Of a stretch of DNA of 64,000 nt, positions 18,290 through 27,921 are shown piece by piece (the first letter of the stretch is position 1; each line of letters begins with the position of its first letter). The position numbers and the translations under genes are program-made. The notes beneath the pieces were generated by a model. It searched no databases, was not told the DNA's origin, and worked only from the letters and a program-made list of their open reading frames with translations. The stretch is from Yoonia sp. F2084L (GTDB taxonomy: Bacteria; Pseudomonadota; Alphaproteobacteria; Rhodobacterales; Rhodobacteraceae): the NCBI RefSeq assembly GCF_023015625.1, contig NZ_JALKAH010000001.1:496001-560000 (forward strand), given 5' to 3'.

Positions 18290-19693
18290 ATGGGCGATAT
18301 TCTGATCACAGACGATGAACGCGACATCCGCGAACTCATCTCGGAAATCCTGATAGATGAAGGGTTTACGACCCGGCTTGCCGGCACATCTGACGAATGC
18401 ATGGCGCAGATCGCGGCAGAGCAGCCCGCGCTGATGATCCTGGATATTTGGCTGAAAGACAGCAATATGGACGGGATTGATATCCTCAAATCCGTGAAGC
18501 GCGATCACCCTGATGTGCCGATTGTCATTATCTCGGGCCACGGCAACATTGAAATTGCCGTCGCCGCGATCAAGCAGGGTGCTTACGATTTCATCGAAAA
18601 GCCGTTCAACATTGACCAATTGCTGGTGGTTATCCGGCGCGCGATGGAAACCTCGCGCCTGCGCCGCGAGAATGTTGAGTTGAAACGTGGTGAAACCCAT
18701 AGCGCCGAGATGCTGGGCGACAGTGCAGCCTTTCGCATGTTGAAATCACAGCTTGATAAGGTCACGAAATCCAATGGCCGGGTCATGCTGACCGGTCCCG
18801 CCGGGGCGGGCAAGGAAATCTCTGCGCGTTATATTCATGCCAATTCAAACCGCGCCTCGGCCCCGTTTGTAACGGTCAACTCGGCCTCGATTGAGCCTGA
18901 CCGCATGGAAGAAGTGCTGTTTGGCCGCGAAGATAGCGGGCGCGGCGTTGAACCGGGCTTGCTGGAAGAGGCAAATGGCGGGATCGTCTATTTCGATGAA
19001 ATCGCGGATATGCCTCTGGGCACACAATCCAAGATCCTGCGTGTGCTGGTTGAACAACGGTTTCAACGCGTGGGCGGCGGTGACAAAATTCAGGTTGATC
19101 TGCGCGTGATTTCCAGCACCAACCGTGACCTGCCCGCCGCGATTGAGGCCGGGACATTCCGCGAAGAACTGTATCACCGTCTGAACGTTGTGCCGATTGC
19201 CGTGCCTTCTTTGGAAGAGCGGCGCGAGGATATCCCGTTGCTGGCAGAGCACTTCATCGAGGCCTGCAATAAGGCGCAGGGTCTGCCGTTGCGCAAACTG
19301 GCCGAAGATGCGCGCGCCTTGCTGCAAACGATGCTGTGGCCGGGCAATGTGCGTCAGTTGAAAAACGTTGTCGAACGCGTTCTTATTCTTGGCGAAAATA
19401 GCGGTGATATCACCGCAAAAGAGCTGCCAACCAGTGAAGAAGGTGGCGGTGAAGAAGGCCGTATCGTCTTGGCGGGTGGGCTTGCAACTTTGCCGCTGCG
19501 CGAGGCGCGCGAGCTATTTGAACGTGAGTATCTGCTGACCCAGATTAACCGCTTTGGTGGAAACATCAGCCGGACGGCATCATTTGTGGGCATGGAACGC
19601 TCGGCCTTGCACCGCAAACTGAAATCACTGGGGGTCGTCACCACCAATAAGGCAGGCGGACGTGTCGCTTATGTCGAGGACGACGTCGAATGA
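18290..19693 (+). CDS. ntrX: nitrogen/redox response regulator NtrX
   Basis: 467 residues: receiver with phospho-Asp52 (LMILDIWLKD), AAA+ domain with Walker A GPAGAGKE (about 169-176) and Walker B IVYFDEIAD, and a C-terminal Fis-type helix-turn-helix (GGNISRTASFVGMERSALHRK). At the GAFTGA position it reads FGREDSGRGVEPG, so a classic sigma-54 contact loop is lacking. It lies 8 bases after ntrY with GAGGTAACAC as ribosome site, and its stop overlaps the trkA start (ATGA). Confidence 0.95.
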   Translation: MGDILITDDERDIRELISEILIDEGFTTRLAGTSDECMAQIAAEQPALMILDIWLKDSNMDGIDILKSVKRDHPDVPIVIISGHGNIEIAVAAIKQGAYDFIEKPFNIDQLLVVIRRAMETSRLRRENVELKRGETHSAEMLGDSAAFRMLKSQLDKVTKSNGRVMLTGPAGAGKEISARYIHANSNRASAPFVTVNSASIEPDRMEEVLFGREDSGRGVEPGLLEEANGGIVYFDEIADMPLGTQSKILRVLVEQRFQRVGGGDKIQVDLRVISSTNRDLPAAIEAGTFREELYHRLNVVPIAVPSLEERREDIPLLAEHFIEACNKAQGLPLRKLAEDARALLQTMLWPGNVRQLKNVVERVLILGENSGDITAKELPTSEEGGGEEGRIVLAGGLATLPLREARELFEREYLLTQINRFGGNISRTASFVGMERSALHRKLKSLGVVTTNKAGGRVAYVEDDVE

Positions 19694-21066
19694 AGGTCAT
19701 TATCTGTGGCGCAGGGCAGGTTGGTTGGCAAATCGCCCGCCATTTGTCGGGCGAAAACAACGATGTGACCGTCGTTGACAACAACCCTGAACTGGTGCGC
19801 CGCGCAACGGACACACTGGATGTTCAGGGGGTTGCCGGCAATGCCAGCTATCCCGATGTGCTGGACCGCGCCGGGGCGTCAGATGCCGATATGGTCATCG
19901 CTGCGACCTACTCGGACGAGGTCAATATGGTCACCTGCCAGGTGGCACATTCGGTTTTTTCAGTTCAACGCAAGATCGCGCGTCTTCGGGCGCAGAACTA
20001 TCTCGATCCGGCATATGCGGACCTGTATCGCCGCAATCATTTGCCGATTGACGTCGTGATTTCGCCCGAGCGCGAGGTGGCAGAGGCAGCTTTGCAACGG
20101 CTTGCGGCCCCGGCGGCTTTTGACACAGAGAGTTTTCTGGAGGGGCGTGCGCAGCTTTTGGGCATCACCATTGATGAACACTGCCCAGTGATCAACACGC
20201 CGCTGCGCCAACTGACGGACCTCTTTTCGACCCTGCGCGCGGTTGTCGTTGGTATCCGCCGGGAAGGCGCGCTTTTTGTGCCTTCTGCCGGCGACCAAAT
20301 TTTCCCGCAGGACGAATGTTACATCTTTACCGATAATCAAGATATGACGCGCACGTTGGAGATTTTCGGTAAAACGCAATCAAAACAAGAACGTATTGTT
20401 ATCATTGGTGGCGGCAATGTCGGCCTTGGCGTGGCACAGGCGTTGGAGGCGCGCACAGAACGCGTGCGCGTCAAGATGATCGAAAACCGCCGTGAATGCG
20501 CCGAACGTGCGGCTGATGCGCTTGACCGTACGATTGTGCTGAATGGCGACGGTCTGGACAGCGCGCTGCTTGAAGAGGCGAATATCGCGACAGCAGATGC
20601 GGTTCTGGTCGTCACCGACGACGACAAGACGAATTTGCTGGCCGCGGTCCGCGCCAAGGAAATGGGCTGTCCGATGGCGATTTCTTTGATCAACGATCCC
20701 ACGTTGATCCCCCTGATGGGCCCGCTGAATATTGATGCCTACATCAACCCGCGTGCAACAACCGTCAGTTCGATCCTGCGCCATATCCGGCATGGCCGGG
20801 TCCGTGGTGTCTATTCGATTGGCGACGCTGAGGCCGAAGTCATCGAAGCGCAGGTGCTGGGCACTTCGCCGATCGCAGGCCAGAAAGTGAAAGACATCGA
20901 TTTCCCCGAAGGCGTTTTGATCGGCGCGGTCATGCAGCAGGGCAAAATCGTGCGCCCAACAGGTGAGACGCGTATCGAGGAGGGCAATGTGATTGCAATC
21001 TTTGCAATGTCCGATGACGTGCCCGAAGTGGAACGCCTATTGCAGGTCTCGATAGACTTCTTCTGA
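19690..21066 (+). CDS. trkA: Trk potassium uptake regulatory NAD-binding subunit
   Basis: 458-residue cytosolic ring-forming subunit that gates TrkH. It holds two RCK repeats, each an N-domain with a nucleotide-binding glycine motif (ICGAGQVGWQIA at residue 4 onward; IGGGNVGLGVA at about 238) followed by a TrkA-C domain. It starts within the ntrX stop codon region and ends at TGATG shared with trkH, so the Trk genes are read with ntrX. Confidence 0.96.
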   Translation: MKVIICGAGQVGWQIARHLSGENNDVTVVDNNPELVRRATDTLDVQGVAGNASYPDVLDRAGASDADMVIAATYSDEVNMVTCQVAHSVFSVQRKIARLRAQNYLDPAYADLYRRNHLPIDVVISPEREVAEAALQRLAAPAAFDTESFLEGRAQLLGITIDEHCPVINTPLRQLTDLFSTLRAVVVGIRREGALFVPSAGDQIFPQDECYIFTDNQDMTRTLEIFGKTQSKQERIVIIGGGNVGLGVAQALEARTERVRVKMIENRRECAERAADALDRTIVLNGDGLDSALLEEANIATADAVLVVTDDDKTNLLAAVRAKEMGCPMAISLINDPTLIPLMGPLNIDAYINPRATTVSSILRHIRHGRVRGVYSIGDAEAEVIEAQVLGTSPIAGQKVKDIDFPEGVLIGAVMQQGKIVRPTGETRIEEGNVIAIFAMSDDVPEVERLLQVSIDFF

Positions 21067-22586
21067 TGGGTTGGATCGTCCGCCTGCCATTCTTTGTGAT
21101 CCTGATGGGTCTGGGCGCGATTGCGATGATCGTGCCTGCGACGCATGCGGCGGTCATGGAGGATTTCATGACAATGCGGGTCTTCTTTTACGGATTCATC
21201 CTGTTTTCGATCCTGACGTTGATGATTGGCTTGGCAACCGCAGGGTATGAACCTCGCAGTGTCGCGCGCAGCCAGTTGGTGGCACTATTGGCGGCCTTCA
21301 GTGCTTTGCCCATCATGTTCGCAATCCCGTTTCATGCGGCGGTTGGTAACACGACGTTCCTGAACGCCTGGTTTGAAATGGTGTCCAGTTTCACCACCAC
21401 AGGGGCTACGGTCTATGACACGGCAGGGCGATTAACCCCGTCGCAGCACCTTTGGCGCGGGCTTGTAGGGTGGCTGGGCGGACTGCTGGTTTGGGTGACG
21501 GCGGTGTCGATCTTTGCGCCGATGAACCTTGGCGGATTTGAGGTGCGCGCGACCGGCAATGCAGGCAAAGGGGCGGCAGGTCGGTTTTCTCAGATCGCGC
21601 ATATTGCCGATCCGTCCGAGCGTTTGGTGCGCTACACGCTGACACTCACGCCGATTTATGTTGGGCTTACGGGGCTGTTGTGGATCGGCCTCGTGATTGC
21701 AGGCGAATTTCCCTACATCGCGCTGGTTCATGCGATGTCCACGTTGTCGACATCGGGCATTTCACCGATTGGCGGGCTATATTTTGCCGCTTCGCGGTTC
21801 TGGGGTGAGGTGCTGATTTTTTGTTTCTTCGTCTTTGCCCTGTCACGGTTGACCTTCAGCCGTGGTTTGATTGGTGAACGCGACCAAGGATTGCGCCGCG
21901 ACCCTGAATTCATCACTGCACTGGTCCTTATTGGAACCGTGACATCAGCGCTTTTCCTGCGCCACTTTATCGGTGCTGCCGACGGGGTCGAACCTGCAAA
22001 CCTGCAAGAAAGTGCGGCAGCCTTGTGGGGCGCGCTGTTCACGGTGACATCTTTTCTGACGACCACAGGGTTCGAGTCCCATTTTTGGGATGGTGCTGCG
22101 GAATGGTCTGGGCTGACCACACCGGGCCTTTTCCTGATTGGCATGGCCCTCATCGGCGGCGGCGTTGCCACCACGGCAGGCGGGGTGAAGCTGTTGCGTA
22201 TCTACGCGCTCTATCGGCACGGCGAACGCGAGCAGGAACGTCTGCTGCATCCGTCCTCAATTGGTGGCGGGGGCAAGGATGCGCGGCGGATCCGTAAGCA
22301 GGGGGCCTATATCTCTTGGGTGTTTTTCATGCTGTTCGCTCTCAGCATTGCCGCTGTCATGTTGATGCTGTCCCTGACCGGCGTACAGTTCGAAACCTCG
22401 ATGGTATTGGCGGTATCAGCGCTTTCAACAACTGGGCCGTTGGCAGCGGTAGCGGCAGAAACGCCGATTGCCTATTCAGGGATTCCAGATGCCGCCAAGG
22501 TCATTTTAGCCTTTGCAATGGTGTTGGGGCGGCTTGAAACACTGGCGATTATCGCGCTCTTCAATCCGGAAATCTGGCAGCGCTAA
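21066..22586 (+). CDS. trkH: Trk potassium transporter membrane subunit
   Basis: 506-residue inner-membrane potassium channel protein with about 10-12 spans and four degenerate selectivity loops. Visible filter-like pieces include SSFTTTGATVYD, MSTLSTSGISPIGG, SFLTTTGFES and ALSTTGPLA. It begins at the ATG overlapping the trkA stop. It carries no extra soluble domain, so activity should depend on TrkA. Confidence 0.95.
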   Translation: MGWIVRLPFFVILMGLGAIAMIVPATHAAVMEDFMTMRVFFYGFILFSILTLMIGLATAGYEPRSVARSQLVALLAAFSALPIMFAIPFHAAVGNTTFLNAWFEMVSSFTTTGATVYDTAGRLTPSQHLWRGLVGWLGGLLVWVTAVSIFAPMNLGGFEVRATGNAGKGAAGRFSQIAHIADPSERLVRYTLTLTPIYVGLTGLLWIGLVIAGEFPYIALVHAMSTLSTSGISPIGGLYFAASRFWGEVLIFCFFVFALSRLTFSRGLIGERDQGLRRDPEFITALVLIGTVTSALFLRHFIGAADGVEPANLQESAAALWGALFTVTSFLTTTGFESHFWDGAAEWSGLTTPGLFLIGMALIGGGVATTAGGVKLLRIYALYRHGEREQERLLHPSSIGGGGKDARRIRKQGAYISWVFFMLFALSIAAVMLMLSLTGVQFETSMVLAVSALSTTGPLAAVAAETPIAYSGIPDAAKVILAFAMVLGRLETLAIIALFNPEIWQR

Positions 22587-22704
22587 GCACCTCATTTGAA
22601 TTGTGTTTTTGGGGTGGAAAGTCCTGATCACCCACGACATACTGTTTCACAATAACTCTGGGGGGCCGGACTGCGGCCGTAAGAACAAGAAAAAGGGTGT
22701 CGCA

Positions 22705-22938
22705 ATGGCCGCCGATAAAGCAAATTTGCAAGATGCATTTCTCAATCATGTCCGTAAGACAAAAGTTCCGGTGACGATTTTCTTGGTAAATGGTGTGAAG
22801 CTGCAAGGTGTGATCACCTGGTTTGACAGCTTCTGCGTGCTTTTGCGCCGTGATGGTCAATCGCAGCTTGTGTACAAAAGCGCGATCTCAACCATCATGC
22901 CAGCACAGCCCATCAGCCTTTATGAAGGCGAAGAGTAG
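22705..22938 (+). CDS. hfq: RNA chaperone Hfq
   Basis: 77-residue Sm-like protein forming the hexameric ring that pairs small RNAs with mRNAs. [12 protein letters not shown] is the N-terminal helix, followed by Sm1 ([18 protein letters not shown]) and Sm2. Sm2 reads [12 protein letters not shown]: Ser59 stands where nearly all Hfq proteins have the His of the YKHAI motif. The ATG at 22705 has AAGGG upstream; the longer frame from 22603 is not supported. hflX starts 2 bases after its stop, the classic hfq-hflX pair. Confidence 0.96.
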   Translation: MAADKANLQDAFLNHVRKTKVPVTIFLVNGVKLQGVITWFDSFCVLLRRDGQSQLVYKSAISTIMPAQPISLYEGEE

Positions 22939-22940
22939 TA

Positions 22941-24215
22941 TTGCTTGAACACGACCGCCCCATTACGCGGGCCTGGGTGCTGCACCCTGATCTGAAGTCT
23001 GACTATGGACGCCGTGCGGCAGAGCCTGCATTGGAAGAAGGCGTGGCCTTGGCCGCGGCCTTGCCGGATTTGCAGGTTGTCGGTGCTGATGTCGTGCGTT
23101 TGCCGCGTATTCATCCCGGCAAACTGTTTGGCAAAGGCAAGATTGCAGAACTCAAACAGGTGTTTCACGACGCAGAGGTCGAACTGGTTTTGATCGACGG
23201 TCCTGTCACTCCCGTGCAGCAACGCAACCTTGAGAAAGAGTGGGGCGTAAAACTGCTGGATCGTACCGGGCTGATTTTAGAGATTTTCAGCGACCGAGCG
23301 CGCACATCGGAAGGTGTGTTGCAGGTTGAGATGGCAGCACTGTCCTATCAGCGCACCCGGCTGGTGCGGGCCTGGACCCACCTTGAACGGCAGCGTGGTG
23401 GATTGGGCTTTGTCGGTGGCCCGGGTGAGACCCAGATCGAGGCTGACCGCCGGGCGATTGACGAACAACTCAATCGGTTGCGTAAACAACTGGCAAAGGT
23501 CGTCAAAACCCGCGAATTGCACCGCGCGTCCCGCGCCAAGGTGCCGTTCCCGATTGTCGCTTTGGTGGGCTACACGAATGCCGGCAAGTCAACGCTGTTT
23601 AACCGCCTGACGGGCGCAAAGGTCTTTGCCAAAGACATGCTGTTCGCGACCCTCGATCCGACAATGCGCAAGATCGTTCTGCCCACGGGTGATGAAATCA
23701 TCATGTCTGACACGGTCGGTTTTATCAGTGATCTGCCAACCGAACTGGTCGCGGCCTTCCGTGCGACATTGGAAGAGGTGCTGGACGCCGATCTGATCGT
23801 CCATGTGCGCGACATCAGCCATCCACAAACCGAAGAACAGGCGCAGGATGTGCATGCGATCTTAGCCAGCCTTGGTGTCGCCGAAGAAGCGCCGATTATC
23901 GAGGTTTGGAACAAAACGGACCTGTTAGAAGGCGACGATCGCGACGCGGTGCTCACACAGGCGGCCCGCATGGACGATCTATTTGCGGTTTCTGCGATCA
24001 CGGGCGAGGGGATGGAGCCGCTCTTGGCCGCGATCCCAGATAAGCTGAAAGACCCGCGGACAGAGGAGCAACTGACGCTGAAATACGCAGAAGGACGCAA
24101 ACGCGCGTGGCTCTTTGATGCGGGGATCGTGACCGAAGAGGCGCAGACCGAGACAGGCTATGACCTGACGGTGTTCTGGACGAAGCTGCAGAAAGAGCGG
24201 TTCAGGCGGTTGTAG
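22941..24215 (+). CDS. hflX: ribosome-associated GTPase HflX
   Basis: 424-residue GTPase that splits or rescues stalled ribosomes. The N-terminal HflX domain has IHPGKLFGKGK, and GFVGGPGETQIEADRR is the glycine-rich linker. The G domain carries G1 GYTNAGKST, G3 DTVGFI and G4 NKTD. The start is a TTG 2 bases after the hfq stop; the next possible start would remove conserved sequence. Translational coupling with hfq is likely. Confidence 0.94.
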   Translation: MLEHDRPITRAWVLHPDLKSDYGRRAAEPALEEGVALAAALPDLQVVGADVVRLPRIHPGKLFGKGKIAELKQVFHDAEVELVLIDGPVTPVQQRNLEKEWGVKLLDRTGLILEIFSDRARTSEGVLQVEMAALSYQRTRLVRAWTHLERQRGGLGFVGGPGETQIEADRRAIDEQLNRLRKQLAKVVKTRELHRASRAKVPFPIVALVGYTNAGKSTLFNRLTGAKVFAKDMLFATLDPTMRKIVLPTGDEIIMSDTVGFISDLPTELVAAFRATLEEVLDADLIVHVRDISHPQTEEQAQDVHAILASLGVAEEAPIIEVWNKTDLLEGDDRDAVLTQAARMDDLFAVSAITGEGMEPLLAAIPDKLKDPRTEEQLTLKYAEGRKRAWLFDAGIVTEEAQTETGYDLTVFWTKLQKERFRRL

Positions 24216-24391
24216 ATCGTAAGGTCGGCTGAGCGGACGAAGCTGCCTTCTGGCTTGCCCAATCTAATGGCTCCTTCGTGAAAACGGCTTAAGCAAATTT
24301 GAAGACTGCCCCAAGTTGGATTTTCGATGCAGACCGCCTGCGTTTCGCTTATGTGGTTTAGCATAGATAATCTGAGAAGAGGCAGACGGGC

Positions 24392-25165
24392 ATGACAAAG
24401 GGCAACAGAACGGCAATCGTTACTGGCGGGCTTTCGGGCATGGGGCTGGCGATTGCACGTCGCCTGGCGAAAGACGCCACGACTGTTATTGTGGGTGCGC
24501 GTAGTGCTGCGGATACTGCGCATGTGCGCGACATCCTTGGGGCTGATCACACGAACATTCATGCAGCCGCTTTGGATGTGCGATCCAGCGAAAGTGTTGA
24601 CGCGTTCGTGGCCGATGTCGCAGCGACCCACGGCAGCGTTGACATTTTGATCAACGCAGCAGGTGTGTACGACGAGGCGGCGATCATCGATCATCCCGAC
24701 AAGGTTTGGGACGATCATATCGACACCAATCTCAGCGGGTCCTTTCGCACCATCCGCGCAGTGATGCCACATATGAAGCGCGCAGGCTGGGGCCGGATCG
24801 TCAACATTGCGTCTGTCGCAGCCCACAACGGGATGGCGAATAACGCGGCCTATTGCACATCCAAGGCGGGACTCTTGGGGTTGGGCCGATGTGTCAGCCT
24901 TGAGGGTGCCGCACACGGGATTACCTGCGTTTCAATCAGCCCGACATGGGTAGAAACCGAAATGCTACGGCGGTTCATTGACGCGGATATGGCATCGACA
25001 GGTCAAAGCCTTGATGCGGTGCGCGCCGAGTATGCCAAATCAAATCCGCAAAACCAGCTTGTGCAGCCCACCGAGGTCGCAGAACTGGCTGCGTTTTTGG
25101 TCAGTGATGCGGCCCGCGCGTTGACGATGGAAGACTTTCAAATCAACGCAGGCGCGCTTTGGTAG
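24392..25165 (+). CDS. short-chain dehydrogenase/reductase
   Basis: 257-residue classical SDR. It has the cofactor loop VTGGLSGMGLAIA (residues about 9-21), NAAGVYD (NNAG-type motif), the catalytic Ser in NIASVAAHNG, and YCTSK for the Tyr-Lys pair. GAR after the second strand suggests NADP(H), although this is weak evidence. The substrate is unknown. Its 3' end overlaps the end of the convergent NRPS-like reductase gene by 28 bases. The two may share a pathway (aldehyde or alcohol steps), but they are transcribed oppositely, so this is inference only. Confidence 0.88.
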   Translation: MTKGNRTAIVTGGLSGMGLAIARRLAKDATTVIVGARSAADTAHVRDILGADHTNIHAAALDVRSSESVDAFVADVAATHGSVDILINAAGVYDEAAIIDHPDKVWDDHIDTNLSGSFRTIRAVMPHMKRAGWGRIVNIASVAAHNGMANNAAYCTSKAGLLGLGRCVSLEGAAHGITCVSISPTWVETEMLRRFIDADMASTGQSLDAVRAEYAKSNPQNQLVQPTEVAELAAFLVSDAARALTMEDFQINAGALW

Positions 25166-27921
25166 TCCAATCCGCGCCGCGCCAGAAGCATGTCGCTGTC
25201 ACTAATGGCGCTGTAGGGGCGATCAGATATGCGGGCCCAAGCATCGCGGGCAGCGGTGTTAATAAATGACGCATCGGCCTGCAAGGTTTCGGGAAAACTA
25301 GCAATGACATTTGCGATGCCGGGATCAAGATCGACTTTGGCCAACCAATCGCGCACCGGCAATGCATCTGCGTCATTGGGCGTGATAAGCGTATCTGCCA
25401 TCAGGTTATAAATCGGGCAATCTGTTGCCGCGATAGGGCCAAGCAGAAACGCCGCGGCGGCGGTGACGTCGGTCATCGGAAACGTCAGCGATTGCGGCAT
25501 GTGACCGGCCTGCAAAGAGGCCTCCATGATGATTTCATAAATGTCACGCGGGTTCGGGGCGTCCAGATCATAAAGCGACGGCAGCCGCACAATCGCAGCG
25601 GGAATGCCCGAGGCGCGGATCGCTGTTTCTGCCGCAATTTTCGCGGCACCATAGCCTGTGATCTCGTCCCACGGCGATGCAGGTGTCTCAGGCCACGGTC
25701 CGCCACGATCCGGAAAAACCGAACTGGACGAGGTGAACCGCAGGTCGGCACTTGCATCGCGACAGAATTGCAAAACGGTGTCCATGCCGCGCGCCGACCA
25801 ATCCAGCATTTCTTTGCGCCCAATAGCGAGGTTGACCATCGCGGCACAATGGATGACCTGTGTGACAGAGGCCGCCAATGCTTTGATCGGGGACGCATCA
25901 AGGCCGAAGTCGGGCGCATCCAAGGTGCCGGGGACCATCACGTAACGATCGCTGGCGATCCCATGGGTCACTGCGACTTCGTCCAGCCGATCACGCGCGC
26001 CCCGGTTTTTGTCACGGACAAGACAATAGATCACCTCGCCTTCAGGCAGATCACGGGCCGCTTGGGCAAGAACTTGACCACCCAGAAACCCTGTCGCTCC
26101 GGTCAGCAAAATGCCGGGGCGGTCAAAGGTGTCGGTGGGTGCAGGCGTGTCGGCTTCTTGGGTCATTAACTGGTCAAGTCTATGCAACGGCACATTCATG
26201 GCCAATTCAAAGTCGATGGGTCGTCTGTAAGCCTTTTCCAGCTCAAGCATCAGGGTGACGCACATCAAGCTATCACCTCCCTGATCATGAAAGCTCAGCG
26301 CGGGATCAATCTGTGACGGCACGCATCCCATCGCGGTCGCAGCGGTCGCAATCACGGCGTCTTCGGCGGCATTTTCAAACTCGGCGTCATCTATGACGAC
26401 GGGCAGCGCGCGCATATTTGCCTTGCCAGAGACAGGATGCAGGGGCAGCGCATCCATTTGCACCAAAAACGACGGCACACAATAAGCAGGCAACACCTCG
26501 CGCAATTCAGCGGCGAAGTCGGGCGGTATGCGATTTGTGCCCGCAGTCAGTCCCCATTTATTCGCATTCGCCTGTGCCTGACTGGCATCGGCGGCATAGT
26601 AGAAGATCAGGCTTTGGCCACGCGTCCCGACATCCGCCACCCAAGGTGCGGCACTGGAAAAGGCCAGTTTGTCGCGCAAGGTGTCGGTCAGTTCCCGTGT
26701 TTGGATCGAAAACCCACGGAGTTTGAGCATATGGGCAATGCGCCCTTCGATATGCAGCGCGCCTGTGTCATCGACCCAAGCCTGATCGCCAGTATCATAA
26801 AGCCGTGTTTTGCGTCCTTCGATGGTAAGTTCGCGAAACCGTAAACGCGTTTCTTCTGGGCGATTGATATACCCGCGCCCCAGCATCCTCGGCCCTTCAA
26901 AATGCAGTTGGCCGGATGTGCCGATGGGGCACGGTGTATCCGTTTCATCCAGAATGATCGCCCGCAAGTGTTCCATCGGGACACCGACGGATACAGGGGC
27001 ATCGCCCGCGGGTTCAGTTAATTGCGACATGCAGACATCGTGGGTTTCGCAGATGCTATAGAGGTTCCACAATGCAGTGCCCGGCAACTTCGCAAGCGAT
27101 GTCGTGATCAGATCGTCGCCCACGACCTCTCCGTTCAGAACAACGCGGCTTAGCGGCAGGAGCGCGGCCTTTTGTGTGTCAAGCGCTGTGAGAAACGTGT
27201 TGAAGAACGACGGCGTAAACAGCATTTCATCGACGTTGTGTTCGATCAGAAAATCCGCCAACTCACCTGGACTGAACAGCGTGCTGGCATCAGGAAACCA
27301 CAATTCGGCCCCTTTGCGCAGCGGGCGAAACATTTCCCAAATCGCGAAAACATAGATTCCCACGCGCATGTCCCGATGGTAGGGCGTAAATTCGTCGCGC
27401 CATTCATAAGACAGAAACGCTGCGTCCTGGGCCACGGGAATGCATTTGGGCCGCCCTGTCGTGCCAGAGGTTGCCACCAGATAGATAGGGTCATCAGGGG
27501 ACACATGGGCTGCACAAAGCGGTTCGGTAAATGCAGCATCCCCTTGCAACAGACCCCTGGCATCGACGATTTTACAATCGCCCGGTAAATGGCGAGCGGC
27601 GACATCTTGGCACGCAACCACGAGACTGACCTGCAATTCGGAAATGATATTGTGCAGCACCATTTGCGGCATAGCAGGATCTAAATGCACAAAAGGCCGC
27701 CCCCGGATGACACAGGCCACGGCGCTTGCGGCCATTGCCACCCCGGGTGATCCAAAAACACCCACGATCTGCGGTGTCTCTAAATGCTGTCCAAGATCTT
27801 GGACATAGGCTCCAAGCCTGCCGTAGGATATTGTACGGCTCTGGTCAGACAACGCAGGCGCATCATTGAATGCGTCAATAGCACGGACAAGATCATCGGC
27901 GACTGTTTGAGATGAGGTCAT
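25138..27921 (-). CDS. NRPS-like carboxylate reductase: adenylation - carrier - thioester reductase
   Basis: 927 residues from the ATG at 27921, with AAGGGAC as ribosome site. The adenylation domain (about 1-505) has A3 TSGTTGRPK (151-159), A5-type NLYSICETHD, A7 YDTGDQAW and the A10 lysine Lys500 in SGKAN. A carrier domain (about 515-590) has FHDQGGDSL with phosphopantetheine Ser551. A reductase domain (about 603-927) has ILLTGATGFLGG and Tyr757/Lys761 in GYGAAK. Such A-T-R proteins activate a carboxylic acid, load it and release an aldehyde or alcohol. In the pocket, IYVFAIWEMF aligns with the FDASVWEMF region of gramicidin synthetase, putting Val191 where the amino-group-binding Asp should be, so an alpha-amino acid substrate is unlikely. 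A phosphopantetheinyl transferase is not in the window. Confidence 0.85.
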   Translation of the reverse strand: MTSSQTVADDLVRAIDAFNDAPALSDQSRTISYGRLGAYVQDLGQHLETPQIVGVFGSPGVAMAASAVACVIRGRPFVHLDPAMPQMVLHNIISELQVSLVVACQDVAARHLPGDCKIVDARGLLQGDAAFTEPLCAAHVSPDDPIYLVATSGTTGRPKCIPVAQDAAFLSYEWRDEFTPYHRDMRVGIYVFAIWEMFRPLRKGAELWFPDASTLFSPGELADFLIEHNVDEMLFTPSFFNTFLTALDTQKAALLPLSRVVLNGEVVGDDLITTSLAKLPGTALWNLYSICETHDVCMSQLTEPAGDAPVSVGVPMEHLRAIILDETDTPCPIGTSGQLHFEGPRMLGRGYINRPEETRLRFRELTIEGRKTRLYDTGDQAWVDDTGALHIEGRIAHMLKLRGFSIQTRELTDTLRDKLAFSSAAPWVADVGTRGQSLIFYYAADASQAQANANKWGLTAGTNRIPPDFAAELREVLPAYCVPSFLVQMDALPLHPVSGKANMRALPVVIDDAEFENAAEDAVIATAATAMGCVPSQIDPALSFHDQGGDSLMCVTLMLELEKAYRRPIDFELAMNVPLHRLDQLMTQEADTPAPTDTFDRPGILLTGATGFLGGQVLAQAARDLPEGEVIYCLVRDKNRGARDRLDEVAVTHGIASDRYVMVPGTLDAPDFGLDASPIKALAASVTQVIHCAAMVNLAIGRKEMLDWSARGMDTVLQFCRDASADLRFTSSSSVFPDRGGPWPETPASPWDEITGYGAAKIAAETAIRASGIPAAIVRLPSLYDLDAPNPRDIYEIIMEASLQAGHMPQSLTFPMTDVTAAAAFLLGPIAATDCPIYNLMADTLITPNDADALPVRDWLAKVDLDPGIANVIASFPETLQADASFINTAARDAWARISDRPYSAISDSDMLLARRGLDYQSAPALI

